Source: CAYRPO01 sp964426305
GTDB taxonomy: Bacteria; Patescibacteriota; Saccharimonadia; Saccharimonadales; CAIOMD01
Length of the DNA: 24,431 nucleotides
Reading direction: 5' to 3'
Assembly: GCA_964426305.1 (NCBI GenBank)
Contig: CAYRPO010000007.1
Coordinates: 1-24,431, forward strand
Shown here: in pieces, positions 14,322 through 22,430 of the stretch
Layout: every line of letters starts with the position of its first letter
How positions within the stretch are numbered: position 1 is the first letter of the stretch
Program-made: the position numbers and the translations under genes
The notes under the pieces: model-generated
Told to the model about the DNA's origin: nothing
The model's database searches: none
What the model saw: the letters and a program-made list of their open reading frames with translations, nothing else

Positions 14322-15578
14322 TTACGCAACGTCCAGTGCTTCAAATAGTATGTCTCTTGTTACGTATTGTGCTTCGGTCTGGACGCGACTTTTGAGTTCG
14401 AATTGTCCGCTACCGAGCGTTCTATGGCTCACAACAAGGCGATACGGAAAACCATACAGATCCGCGTCTGCAAACTTCTCACCAGGCCGAATATCGCGAT
14501 CGTCCCAAAATACTGACACACCCCTCGTTGTGAGACTGTCATAGAGCTCCTCACTCGCCTGCGTAACAGCAGCATCATTACCCAACTGCGCCAAATACAC
14601 TCGGAATGGCGACACGGCCTCGGGCCATACTAAACCTTTTTCGTCGGCAAAATGCTCGGCAATCACACCCATCAATCGACTAATGCCGATACCATAGCAC
14701 CCCATCAGGATGGATTGCCTTCCGCCATCTTCATCGGTATAGTCCAGATCTAGAGCGTCGGTATACTTACTCTCTAGATGAAATGTATTACCGACCTCGA
14801 CGCCTTTTTTCTGCACCAACGCAGCCTTGTCTAGGCCAAGTTTTTGTAGGTTGCCGTCTGTGTAGATCTCTGCGTTGATTGCAATCTTTTTGTCCTCATC
14901 GACATAAATGGTATCTTCACCAACACTACTAATCGTCTGAAATTCATCACTAAAGCGCGACGTAAAAATACCACCATCCGCATATGTGCGATATGTAACA
15001 TCACCCAAGCCGAGACGGTCATATACCTTAAAATACGCAGCTACAATTGTTTCATATATTGCTTCATGCTGTGCTTGACTAGCACTAAACGTATACATGT
15101 CTTTCATCAAAAATTCGCGGCCACGCAAGAGACCACTCTTGGCGCGAAGCTCGTTGCGAAACTTGTTTTGGATCTGATATACAGCAAATGGCATGTCTTT
15201 ATATGAACGAAGAAATTGGCCCACCGCATCCACGATCGGTTCTTCGTGCGTGAGGCCGACACCAAGCTCGGTGCCGTTGTTGAGCTTGGTCTTGAACCAG
15301 TTGTCTACTTTTTTGTCATCCCATCGGTCCGTCTTTTCCCATAGCTCTTTTGGCTGCAGGGCCGTCATGGCAACCTCTTGCCCACCTACGGCGTCCATCT
15401 CTTCGCGTACAATACGTTTAATGTTTTCAATAACTCGCAGGCCGAGTGGCATATAGGCGTACACACCCGCCATCTCTTTGTGTATATAGCCAGCTTGAAT
15501 CAATAGTTGAGCGTTCTTGGCTGTTTCATCGGCAGGATGTGTTTTACTGGTCTTGGTAAAAAGGTGGGATGCTTTCAT
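14322..15578 (-). CDS. proS: Prolyl-tRNA synthetase lacking the INS editing domain
   Basis: This charges tRNA-Pro. The 418-aa protein has the class II core: 'AGVYAYMPLGLRVIENI' (37-53), 'LTHEEPI' (109-115), motif 2 'QNKFRNELRAKSGLLRGREF' (137-156) and motif 3 region 'CYGIGISRLMGVIAEHF' (294-310), followed by the anticodon-binding domain ('VYLAQLGNDAAV', 'VFWDDRDIRPGEKFADADLYGFP'). The editing insertion (INS, about 150-180 aa) of typical bacterial ProRS is missing; between motifs 2 and 3 only a short stretch around 'VGEDTIYVDEDKKIAINAE' remains. Ala-tRNA-Pro would then need another editor or go uncorrected. ATG start; the extended -10 TGATACAAT ends 9 nt upstream. greA follows. Confidence 0.96.
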   Translation of the reverse strand: MKASHLFTKTSKTHPADETAKNAQLLIQAGYIHKEMAGVYAYMPLGLRVIENIKRIVREEMDAVGGQEVAMTALQPKELWEKTDRWDDKKVDNWFKTKLNNGTELGVGLTHEEPIVDAVGQFLRSYKDMPFAVYQIQNKFRNELRAKSGLLRGREFLMKDMYTFSASQAQHEAIYETIVAAYFKVYDRLGLGDVTYRTYADGGIFTSRFSDEFQTISSVGEDTIYVDEDKKIAINAEIYTDGNLQKLGLDKAALVQKKGVEVGNTFHLESKYTDALDLDYTDEDGGRQSILMGCYGIGISRLMGVIAEHFADEKGLVWPEAVSPFRVYLAQLGNDAAVTQASEELYDSLTTRGVSVFWDDRDIRPGEKFADADLYGFPYRLVVSHRTLGSGQFELKSRVQTEAQYVTRDILFEALDVA

Positions 15579-15587
15579 GATAAGGCT

Positions 15588-15596
15588 ATTGTATCA
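15588..15596 (-). promoter_or_regulatory. Extended -10 promoter of proS
   Basis: TGA-TACAAT on the minus strand, ending 9 nt before the proS ATG and within the 30-bp gap after the CPBP gene. The predicted leader is 2-3 nt, the same geometry as rsmE. No Shine-Dalgarno is present. Confidence 0.5.
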
Positions 15597-15608
15597 GATG
15601 CCACGCAT

Positions 15609-16355
15609 CTACGAGCCGACAATAAACAATACATAGAACGCTATACTGTTTTTGATTGCATGAAGCGCTACGCAGGTCCATAGATTTTTTGTATGTTCAA
15701 AAAGCCATATCAGTACCAATGACAATAAAAAAGTATCGATAGCAACGTTCCATTGCAGATGGACAATACCAAACAGTGCTGATGTTACGATCGCTGCCAG
15801 AATCTTTGGCCATCTTGTTGCTAAACCCCTGTACAAAAAACCACGAAACAGTATTTCTTCTGTCAATGGCGGTAGCACGACGAGTCCCAAAAATGCGAAG
15901 ACCAGGCCCAACCCTTGGACACCAACATAGCCAACTCGCTGTTGTTGATTTACATCAAAGTCCGAAATCAGCGACAATAGATTCATCACAACAAACACAA
16001 GGACGATGTATACACCAATCGCCTTGAGGAGCCACAGTACATCACTCGTTACAGGTTTTCGAAACCCCAAGTCACGCCAGTGCATCTTGTGCCAATACAT
16101 GTACATACCCAAAAATCCAAGCAAACCTATGGCCGAGAAAATTGTAAACAACAGGTCGATCAACGCCCGTTGTCCTTGTAGGAGAGTTGGCCAATGCTGG
16201 TGCGTAATATCTAATACACTGTCACCTATGGCTGCAAAAACGATTGACATCGTATACGCACCAAGCGTTACGCCTAGTGCAGCGACTGGACCCCATGCCA
16301 CAGGCAACGTACTCGCATTCCGCGTTGCCATTGTTGATTCTTCGGGCCGCTCCAT
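15609..16355 (-). CDS. CPBP family intramembrane metalloprotease
   Basis: This 248-aa multi-pass membrane protein has the CPBP/Abi (type II CAAX protease) motifs: 'EEILFRGF' (E166, E167, R171), 'FGIVHLQ' (H199) and 'HAIKNS' (H232, N236). All expected catalytic and metal residues are present. In bacteria such proteins act in peptide maturation, bacteriocin self-immunity or membrane protein turnover; no substrate is visible nearby. The first 20 residues are hydrophilic and precede several hydrophobic segments. ATG start at 16355; a second ATG at 16331 is possible, and neither has a clear Shine-Dalgarno. It follows rseP by 15 nt, so two membrane proteases sit in one operon. Confidence 0.88.
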   Translation of the reverse strand: MERPEESTMATRNASTLPVAWGPVAALGVTLGAYTMSIVFAAIGDSVLDITHQHWPTLLQGQRALIDLLFTIFSAIGLLGFLGMYMYWHKMHWRDLGFRKPVTSDVLWLLKAIGVYIVLVFVVMNLLSLISDFDVNQQQRVGYVGVQGLGLVFAFLGLVVLPPLTEEILFRGFLYRGLATRWPKILAAIVTSALFGIVHLQWNVAIDTFLLSLVLIWLFEHTKNLWTCVALHAIKNSIAFYVLFIVGS

Positions 16356-16370
16356 AGTTTCACTTTACAA

Positions 16371-17789
16371 CTAAAAGAAGCGCCGCACATCAACAATTGT
16401 TATCAGCACAAAAAGCACCATCAAAATCGCAAAACCAGTGCCGTGAATCTTCTCTTCAGTCTCTGGACGCAACGGCTTTTTCATGGCACGAAAGAGCAGC
16501 ATGACAAAAGTGCGTCCACCATCTAGCGCTGGAATGGGCAAGAAATTCATAATTGCCAGCGTCAAGCTAATCAAAGCAATCACAAACAAAACAAATTGAA
16601 AACCAAGCCGTGCGCCCTCGCGTAAAACCACAAAAATGCCAACCGGCCCAGAAACATTCTGGCTAGCCTCACTGGCTTCCTGTTTTGCGTCTGATCCATT
16701 ACCACTCAGCGCACTAAAGGCTGCTTGAAACAAATTTGCCAGTGCACCGCCAATGCCTTTTAGGGTGAGCCAGGTAAATTGAGCACTGAGACCAACCGCC
16801 ACAATCGGCGCCGACCATGTTGACTGCGCTAATCTGTATTGTGACGGAGAAAAACCAAAATACGGATTCGTACTGCTTGAATTCACTTCGTCTGTCGTCA
16901 ATAGCGTCGCCTGCACCGTTGCCTGTTGGCCATTGCGCACATACGTCAACGCGACTGTTTGACCCTGATATTTGCTAGTATTGGCCTTGAGCGACGCGAT
17001 GCCATCAATCTTCTGGTCGTTCAGAGCGATGACCGTGTCGCCTGATTGCAATCCTACTTGCGCTGCAACAGATCCTGGCAGCACGCGATCAAGCGTTGCA
17101 GTACGTGAATCATTCGTCAGAACTACGCCAAGATAGCTCTTTTCCTGATATTTTGCCGCATCCACGAGTGACGATAGTTGTACCGAAGTTTGCGCAGTTT
17201 CACCCTTACGGACATATATGACATCGACTTTCTGGCCGGCATGAGCCTTACTCAACTCTAGCAGTTGTGAATCACTTGTTATGGGCTGGTCGTTAAACCG
17301 CGTTATGACATCTCCACCTATCAGTCCAGCTTGTGCGGCTGGCGAATCATTGACAATCTGCGCAGATATGACTTCGCTTTTAGAGATTTTTGTATCGCTA
17401 CTTACGGTAAATTGGTTGTCTACTACCTGTGGCATCCCTACCCATGCGACTACTGTAAATAATACAAGCGCCGTCACCAGATTGACTGCTACGCCAGCAA
17501 GCATGATTCTGGTTTTGGCGGCAGTCGTAGCAGCCCCAAAGGTGCCTTTTTCGGTATCAGCATCATGCTCGCCTTTGAGCCGGACGAATCCGCCAAGTGG
17601 CAATGCATTGATCGTGTAGTAGCCCTCAAAAATACCCTTGCCAAGTTTTTTGCCATAGAGCTTTGGCGGAAAACCGACACCAAATTCTTCGACATCTACA
17701 CCGTTACGTTTCGCAACCAAAAAATGTCCATACTCGTGGAGCACCACAAGCAAGACGAACATGATAATGCCAAAAATCAATAATCCCAC
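16371..17789 (-). CDS. rseP: RseP-type site-2 zinc metalloprotease
   Basis: This intramembrane protease cleaves membrane-bound regulators or remnant signal peptides within the bilayer. The 472-aa protein has 'HEYGH' (18-22) in the first membrane segment, 'NALPLGGFVRLKGE' (61-74), two PDZ domains (about 140-205 and 219-298) and the second catalytic motif 'NFLPIPALDGG' (415-425) in a late membrane segment. 'VSGPVGI' (379-385) precedes the C-terminal segments. Two PDZ domains match the RseP type. The start is GTG directly after the uppS TAG with no gap, so translation is probably coupled; AAGG lies about 13 nt upstream. The uppS-rseP order is common in bacteria, although cdsA is not between them here. 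Confidence 0.95.
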   Translation of the reverse strand: MGLLIFGIIMFVLLVVLHEYGHFLVAKRNGVDVEEFGVGFPPKLYGKKLGKGIFEGYYTINALPLGGFVRLKGEHDADTEKGTFGAATTAAKTRIMLAGVAVNLVTALVLFTVVAWVGMPQVVDNQFTVSSDTKISKSEVISAQIVNDSPAAQAGLIGGDVITRFNDQPITSDSQLLELSKAHAGQKVDVIYVRKGETAQTSVQLSSLVDAAKYQEKSYLGVVLTNDSRTATLDRVLPGSVAAQVGLQSGDTVIALNDQKIDGIASLKANTSKYQGQTVALTYVRNGQQATVQATLLTTDEVNSSSTNPYFGFSPSQYRLAQSTWSAPIVAVGLSAQFTWLTLKGIGGALANLFQAAFSALSGNGSDAKQEASEASQNVSGPVGIFVVLREGARLGFQFVLFVIALISLTLAIMNFLPIPALDGGRTFVMLLFRAMKKPLRPETEEKIHGTGFAILMVLFVLITIVDVRRFF

Positions 17790-18479
17790 CTACGCACCAA
17801 ACCTTCTCTGACGATTTGCATAATCGTCTAAAACAATTTGTAATTTTTTTGTGTCAAACGCAGGCCAATGCGTTTCAACAAACGCAAGCTCAGCATAATT
17901 TGCACGCGGCAACATAAAACCGCTCAAGCGATGCTCGCCCGATGTGCGAATTATCAAGTCTAAATCTGGCACCTCAGGATGATACAGATAGTTCCTGAGA
18001 GGACCCAAAGAATCACCCCGCCGCACCGCTTCAGCAATTTGAGATGCAGCATCTGCTAACTCTTGTTCGGCACTATAATTAAAACAAAAGGCTAGTGTCC
18101 CCTTAGTATGGTGCCTAGTGCGCTCTTCTGCTTCATCGATAGCCTTTTGGATACTGCTGGATACACGATCACGACTCCCAAGTACGACAATACGACACCC
18201 TTCTTTGATGAATTCATCTAGCTCATATTTGAACATCTTCATGACAAGTTTCATCAGGAAATCAACTTCAGTCTTGCTGCGTTTCCAATTTTCGGTAGAA
18301 AACACGAAGGCTGTCAAAACCTCCACGCCAGAGTCAAAACTATAGCGAATTATCTTTTTGAGTGTTTCTACGCCCTCTTCATGACCTTGCATGGGTCGCA
18401 GGCCATGCTCAACCGCCCACCGACGATTGCCGTCCATGATAATACCAAGGTGCCTGGGCACATGATTTTCGTCTGACAT
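17790..18479 (-). CDS. uppS: Isoprenyl (undecaprenyl) diphosphate synthase, cis type
   Basis: This makes the polyprenyl diphosphate lipid carrier for peptidoglycan and glycan synthesis. The 229-aa protein has 'HLGIIMDGNRRWA' with the catalytic Asp, 'HEEGVETLKKII', 'TAFVFSTENWKRS' and 'DLIIRTSGEHRLSGFML', then 'ELAFVETHWPAF'. One usually constant stretch, FNYGGRxEI, reads 'FNYSAEQEL' here. I start at ATG 18479; a GTG at 18512 adds 11 residues but would leave only 4 nt after the frr stop. TATACT ends 9 nt before the ATG, so it may have its own very short-leader promoter despite following frr by 37 nt. rseP abuts it downstream. Confidence 0.95.
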   Translation of the reverse strand: MSDENHVPRHLGIIMDGNRRWAVEHGLRPMQGHEEGVETLKKIIRYSFDSGVEVLTAFVFSTENWKRSKTEVDFLMKLVMKMFKYELDEFIKEGCRIVVLGSRDRVSSSIQKAIDEAEERTRHHTKGTLAFCFNYSAEQELADAASQIAEAVRRGDSLGPLRNYLYHPEVPDLDLIIRTSGEHRLSGFMLPRANYAELAFVETHWPAFDTKKLQIVLDDYANRQRRFGA

Positions 18480-18488
18480 ATATGCTAC

Positions 18489-18494
18489 AGTATA
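18489..18494 (-). promoter_or_regulatory. Possible -10 of uppS
   Basis: TATACT on the minus strand, 9 nt before the uppS ATG, in the 37-nt frr-uppS gap. No -35 is evident. It would give a 2-3 nt leader. Read-through from frr is equally possible. Confidence 0.35.
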
Positions 18495-18516
18495 CCTTAT
18501 TGACAGCGCCACTCGC

Positions 18517-19080
18517 TTAGACGGTCATGATTTCTTGTTCTTTTGTTTTCGCAAGCTGCTCGATTTCCGACTTCGTTTTCGCCATCAGATCGTCAACCTG
18601 TTTTTCGATACGAATATAGTCATCTTCACTAATCCCTTTGTCGCTTTTGGCGCGCTTGGCATCGGCCAGAACATCGTGTCGAATATTCCGACAAGCAATG
18701 TGCGTCTCTTCGACCTTCTCGTTCATCTGCTTTACAATCTGTTGTCGACGTTCTGTGTTAAGCGGCGGCACCGGGACACGAACAACGCGCCCATCGTCCA
18801 TGGGGTTCATACCGAGACTCTGGTCGTTGCGGATTGCGTCTGCAATCGCATGCAGGTTTGACGGGTCAAAGGGTGTAATTTGCAAGAGCTGCGGCTCTGG
18901 CGCGACGATAGTACTTATCTGGTTCAATGGCATGGGGGTGCCATACGCGACCACCTGCACTGCGTCAAGCATACTCGGGTGAGCACGACCGGTACGCAGT
19001 TTTTTTAGTTCGTCCTGAAAGTGGGCAACTGTGTTATGTAACTTTGCCTTGACATCGTCTACGGTCTGGCTTGGGCTCAT
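18517..19080 (-). CDS. frr: Ribosome recycling factor
   Basis: RRF, with EF-G, splits post-termination ribosomes. The 187-aa protein has the family pattern throughout: 'HFQDELKKLRTGRAHPSMLD' (20-39), 'YGTPMPLNQISTI', 'ITPFDPSNLHAIADAIRNDQSLGMNPMDDGRVVRVPVPPL' (split here only by reading) and the C-terminal helix 'DYIRIEKQVDDLMAKTKSEIEQL'. The length is normal. ATG start with a clear Shine-Dalgarno (AAGAGG, 5 nt before the ATG) and TACAAT about 28 nt upstream. It heads the block frr-uppS-rseP-CPBP. The usual partners tsf and pyrH are not beside it; the cohesin/dockerin cluster begins directly upstream. Confidence 0.97.
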   Translation of the reverse strand: MSPSQTVDDVKAKLHNTVAHFQDELKKLRTGRAHPSMLDAVQVVAYGTPMPLNQISTIVAPEPQLLQITPFDPSNLHAIADAIRNDQSLGMNPMDDGRVVRVPVPPLNTERRQQIVKQMNEKVEETHIACRNIRHDVLADAKRAKSDKGISEDDYIRIEKQVDDLMAKTKSEIEQLAKTKEQEIMTV

Positions 19081-19085
19081 ATATA

Positions 19086-19113
19086 CCTCTTTTACATTTG
19101 TACATACATTGTA
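19086..19113 (-). promoter_or_regulatory. frr promoter -10 and Shine-Dalgarno
   Basis: TACAAT (19113 to 19108) on the minus strand predicts a leader of about 20 nt that contains AAGAGG (19091 to 19086). This is a conventional leader, unlike serS or lysS. The 74-bp gap to the dockerin gene also holds a weak 5-bp hairpin (GGTCT/AGACC) that could be a poor terminator. Confidence 0.4.
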
Positions 19114-19154
19114 ATGAAACCGGGTCTTTCAAGCCAGACCAAATATGAAACTAT

Positions 19155-20690
19155 CTATTTGCCCCAGTTGCTCAAGAGTAACGACAGATCATACACATTG
19201 ACTATGGCATCTTTATTGAGGTCACACGTCGCATCGTTGGTGTTCCATTTGCTTAGCAAGCTAGAAAGATCATACACATTAATCAAGTCGTCACCGTTGA
19301 CATCACCCACCTTCTGAACTTTGGCCGATGCTGTAATGGTTGTTGCTGCTGAAACATTATTTGCCGCATCAAGTGCTACAACCGAGTATGTATATGATGT
19401 GCCGGCAGTCAAGCCAGTGTCGTTAAAGGTTAGTGCTGAGCCAGTATATACAACCGTACCATTGCGAGATAATCTATATGCCGTTACTGCAACATTATCT
19501 GTGCTTGCATTCCATGCCAAAGCAACACTTGTGTATGTATTGCCTGTGGTTCGAAGATTAGCTGGTGCTGTTGGGGCGGTTCTGTCACTGTTGTCGACGG
19601 TAACGGCAACAGCAGCAGATGTGGTAACGTTTGGCGTAGCCGCAGCATCATAGGCTTTCGCTGTGAGTGAGTGCGATGCGTCGGTAGCCGTCTTTGTATC
19701 CCATGCATAGGTGTAAGGCGAAGTGGTAGCGGTGCCTTTCAGGACGCCGTCGACATAAAATTCAACCTTTGCTAAGCCCTTGCCACCGGTGTTGTCGCTA
19801 GCGTTAGCCGTAATCGAAATGGTCGAGGAGAGTACCGCATTTGCTACTGGCGCGGTAATTGACACGGTTGGCGGAGTAGAATCTCGCACAGTTACTGCAA
19901 CGGCAGTACTAGTAGCAACGTTATTGTATGTATCGTATGCCTTTGCTGTGATTGAATGAGAGCCCTCTGTTACACCCGTTGTAACCCACGCATAGCTGTA
20001 AGGTGATGTTGTGTCACTACCCTTGAGAACGTTGTCTACATAAAACTCAACCTTCGTGACATCGCTTGCAGCATCGGTAGCCGTTGCGGTGATCGTTTGC
20101 GTACTACCAAGGGATACAGTGGCATTGGCGACAGGCGCAGTGATGCCAACAGTCGGCGCGGCAGTGTCTATGGTATATACAGCATTGCCGTAGCTTCCAT
20201 TTGTCCCCGTGATGAGATTAGCGCTTGAACTCTGCGACACCAGGGCTGAGCTCGTCGCAAAATTGAGGTTTGCAGCACCGCCGGTAGTTTTTGATCGGAA
20301 TGTTAGTTTTGCGACAAGCTTGTCCGCTGTTACACTTGCACCACCGCCCACTCCTCGAGCAATTTTAACATTGCCAGTAGCAGTGTCGACGATGGCTTCG
20401 GCCGCAACATCAAACGCACTACCAACAAAACTAATACCATTTGGGTTCGCTGTGGTTACTTCNNNNNNNNNNNNNNNNNNNNNNNNNNNNNNNNNNNNNN
20501 NNNNNNNNNNNNNNNNNNNNNNNNNNNNNNNNNNNNNNNNNNNNNNNNNNNNNNNNNNNNNNGATGTCTTTTTTGTTGATATGGCCTTTCGTGCCGGTTG
20601 CTTCTTGGCGATTGGTTTTTCTTTTACTGTTGGTCGCTTCTTAGGCGACTTCGCTGTCGACGTCTGCTTGAGTGTCTTTTTTGTTGCCAT
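19155..20690 (-). CDS. Cohesin-like / Ig-like x2 / FN3 / dockerin surface protein, interrupted by assembly gap
   Basis: As drawn this is 511 codons, 34 of them unread because of 100 N. Residues 1-42 are Lys/Ala/Pro-rich, probably cytoplasmic; a membrane segment and the first half of a cohesin fold may be hidden in the gap. Residues 77-173 look like the end of a cohesin domain ('DKLVAKLTFRSK', 'ATSSALVSQSSSANLITG'). Two similar Ig-like domains follow (about 179-268, 274-365, each starting 'PTV.ITAPVANA'), then an FN3 domain (372-456) and a C-terminal dockerin (461-511) with two Ca-binding loops, 'DVNGDDLINVYD' and 'DLNKDAIVNVYD', each followed by 'LSxLLSxW'. ATG start with AGGA 6 nt upstream. 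Continuity across the gap is unproven. Confidence 0.75.
   Translation of the reverse strand: MATKKTLKQTSTAKSPKKRPTVKEKPIAKKQPARKAISTKKTXXXXXXXXXXXXXXXXXXXXXXXXXXXXXXXXXXEVTTANPNGISFVGSAFDVAAEAIVDTATGNVKIARGVGGGASVTADKLVAKLTFRSKTTGGAANLNFATSSALVSQSSSANLITGTNGSYGNAVYTIDTAAPTVGITAPVANATVSLGSTQTITATATDAASDVTKVEFYVDNVLKGSDTTSPYSYAWVTTGVTEGSHSITAKAYDTYNNVATSTAVAVTVRDSTPPTVSITAPVANAVLSSTISITANASDNTGGKGLAKVEFYVDGVLKGTATTSPYTYAWDTKTATDASHSLTAKAYDAAATPNVTTSAAVAVTVDNSDRTAPTAPANLRTTGNTYTSVALAWNASTDNVAVTAYRLSRNGTVVYTGSALTFNDTGLTAGTSYTYSVVALDAANNVSAATTITASAKVQKVGDVNGDDLINVYDLSSLLSKWNTNDATCDLNKDAIVNVYDLSLLLSNWGK
19158..19310 (-). other. Dockerin domain, two repeats
   Basis: Two 12-residue Ca loops keep D1, N3, D5 and D12 in both copies, and each is followed by a DLSxLLSxW helix. 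This is the canonical duplicated F-hand layout of type I-like dockerins. The same 'DLSxLL.xWG' helix occurs in the dockerin of the gene at 22615-23874. Confidence 0.85.
19596..20156 (-). repeat. Tandem Ig-like domain duplication
   Basis: Two roughly 90-residue units are alike. Shared blocks are 'ITAPVANA', 'KVEFYVD.VLKG..TTSPY.YAW', 'SHS.TAKAYD' and 'A.AVTV'. These are Big_7-type Ig-like domains common in bacterial surface proteins and act as spacers between functional domains. Confidence 0.8.
20463..20562. other. Assembly gap of 100 N
   Basis: Exactly 100 undetermined bases, the conventional scaffold filler, so the true length is unknown. It falls between the Lys-rich N-terminus and the cohesin-like part of the dockerin protein. 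The open frame across it may be coincidental. Confidence 0.99.
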
Positions 20691-20717
20691 ATATTCCTAG
20701 GATTATTTATAACCTTA

Positions 20718-20746
20718 AGCATAAACCGCGGTCATAGTATTTGCAA
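20718..20746 (-). promoter_or_regulatory. Putative promoter of the dockerin protein gene
   Basis: TTGCAA (20746 to 20741) and TATGCT (20723 to 20718) on the minus strand are separated by 17 nt, 4/6 matches each. The leader of about 20 nt includes AGGA before the ATG at 20690. It lies back to back with the promoter of the cohesin gene in the 192-bp divergent region. Confidence 0.4.
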
Positions 20747-20829
20747 CAACTAAATGCACGAGGCGTATGCAGCGCTCCACTTCTTTGGCGATACAGACTC
20801 GTGCGTGACACCTTGCATTTTTGGGTCGT

Positions 20830-20858
20830 TTTACATACGATTGTGACATAAGTATAAG
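20830..20858 (+). promoter_or_regulatory. sigma70-type promoter of the cohesin gene
   Basis: TTTACA (20830-20835) and TATAAG (20853-20858) with a 17-nt spacer, 5/6 matches each. This is the best two-box promoter in the window. Predicted start is near 20865, right before GAGGGG (20866-20871), which lies 11 nt before the ATG. Confidence 0.6.
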
Positions 20859-20882
20859 CAGTGATGAGGGGAACGTATCAAA

Positions 20883-22430
20883 ATGAAAAAAATGAGATAT
20901 ATATTTTTGAGCATTCTTGCATTGATAGGCATTGCTGTACAACTGCCGCTGCAGACCGTCCATGCAGCAAATAATTTATACCTAGACCCTGCTTCCGTTA
21001 GCGTGGTCAAGGACGGACAAATCACCATAACCGCACGTGCAAGCGGCACTGGGTTTAACGCCGCTCAGCTAGACGTTGCATATGACAGTGCAAAGCTTCA
21101 GTACATAAGCTACTCTGTGGCGGGTTCGGTCCTGCCAAGTGTCGCTGCATTTACGCAATCAAGCGGCACGATCAATCTCACGCCCTATAGTACCAGTCCC
21201 GCGACCGGAGATAATTTGTTGTTAGCTTCATTTACATTTAAAGCCCTCGCAGACAATGGTACCGGATCAATTTCCCTACTCAACAGCTCCGCTATAGTAG
21301 CAAACGGCAGTGCCCTATTCACGTTTACGGGCTCGCAATGCACCGTAAGCTTCACATCATCATCGACATCCACCCCGCCAAGCCCTACGCCGACCCCGAC
21401 ACCAACACCAGCTCCAGTGCCAGCTGCAACGACGCCATCAAGCCAGCAACCGACTATCAAATCACCAACCACACAAACCGCTCCATCGCAACAAACTCCT
21501 GTCGTAACAGCGCCATCAACAGATTCAGTGCCTCCATCTATTGTTAGTACGACGCCTGCAGGCTTCGTGGGACAGCCAATTAGTATCAAGGTGGTGACGA
21601 ATGAACCAACACGATCAATCATAAAGTTTGGAAGTTCCAAGGAAGACCTACTACAGACAGTTACCTCTGACAGTTTGGCAGAATCTTATTTTGTGTCACT
21701 GGGGACGATGAGCGAGGCGTTCGAGAAAGATACGACATATTACTATGTCGTTGAGGCAATCGATGCTGCCGGGAACAAAACAATCTCCGAGATCAACCAG
21801 ATCAACACGGCCACAGTCAGCATTCTGCTCACTGTCAAAGATGGGTCAGACAACGAACTTCCAAATACCCTTATAGTCGTAAACGGTAAAGAGTACACGA
21901 CCGATGAAAAAGGCGCTACAAAGATTACAGATGTACTGCGGGGAGTTGTTGCAGTGTCGGTCACCTACGATGGTACATTGCGGTATATCGGTGACATTAC
22001 GACCGTCAAGGGTTCAACAACACAGGCATATGACGTGTCTCCAGATGGCATCAAACAGATTAACGCACTGTTACTAGGCTTGCCGGCGCTTCAGACTGGT
22101 ATATATGCCGCCCTAGCCCTCGCGAGTCTTCTGGCGGGCGCACTAGCGATCCGAGGATTCAAAAAAATCAACAGCGAACGACGTGAAGTTCGTTTACATT
22201 CTGCAAATCCATGGGGTAATGCAGTCCATACAACACAGCCCACTCACCAGCACTATACAGCATCACATCCAGACACGAAGCCTGCACAACCAAATACAGA
22301 TCCTCATAACGGAGTGCAGATCTCGACAAGCACACCCTACGCCCCAGAAACAGTTTTCTCGCCACAGACCCCTAAGCCCACCGAGACACCGATCAGCGAA
22401 CCACAAGATACCCCAAAAAACCAACAATAG
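20883..22430 (+). CDS. Secreted cohesin-domain protein with C-terminal membrane anchor
   Basis: The 515-aa protein starts with a signal peptide (1-28, ending 'TVHA'). A cohesin domain follows (about 29-157: 'NNLYLDPASVSVVKDGQITI', 'FNAAQLDVAYDSAKLQYISY', 'NLLLASFTFKALADNGTGSI'), then a Pro/Thr/Ser linker (160-218), an FN3-like domain (219-310, 'YYYVVEAIDAAGNKT'), an Ig-like SpaA/carboxypeptidase-regulatory-type domain (312-386), a membrane segment (403-424) followed by 'RGFKK', and a 90-residue Pro/Thr/Gln-rich cytoplasmic tail. Cohesins bind dockerins with high affinity in Ca2+, and two dockerin proteins flank this gene. It probably anchors them on the cell surface. No sortase motif is seen. 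GAGGGG lies 11 nt before the ATG. Confidence 0.88.
   Translation: MKKMRYIFLSILALIGIAVQLPLQTVHAANNLYLDPASVSVVKDGQITITARASGTGFNAAQLDVAYDSAKLQYISYSVAGSVLPSVAAFTQSSGTINLTPYSTSPATGDNLLLASFTFKALADNGTGSISLLNSSAIVANGSALFTFTGSQCTVSFTSSSTSTPPSPTPTPTPTPAPVPAATTPSSQQPTIKSPTTQTAPSQQTPVVTAPSTDSVPPSIVSTTPAGFVGQPISIKVVTNEPTRSIIKFGSSKEDLLQTVTSDSLAESYFVSLGTMSEAFEKDTTYYYVVEAIDAAGNKTISEINQINTATVSILLTVKDGSDNELPNTLIVVNGKEYTTDEKGATKITDVLRGVVAVSVTYDGTLRYIGDITTVKGSTTQAYDVSPDGIKQINALLLGLPALQTGIYAALALASLLAGALAIRGFKKINSERREVRLHSANPWGNAVHTTQPTHQHYTASHPDTKPAQPNTDPHNGVQISTSTPYAPETVFSPQTPKPTETPISEPQDTPKNQQ

Noticed and set aside
21363..21430. CC(G/A)AC(C/A) repeats as a possible tandem repeat element
   Set aside because: They simply encode the Pro/Thr linker of the cohesin protein; low complexity, not a mobile or CRISPR repeat.
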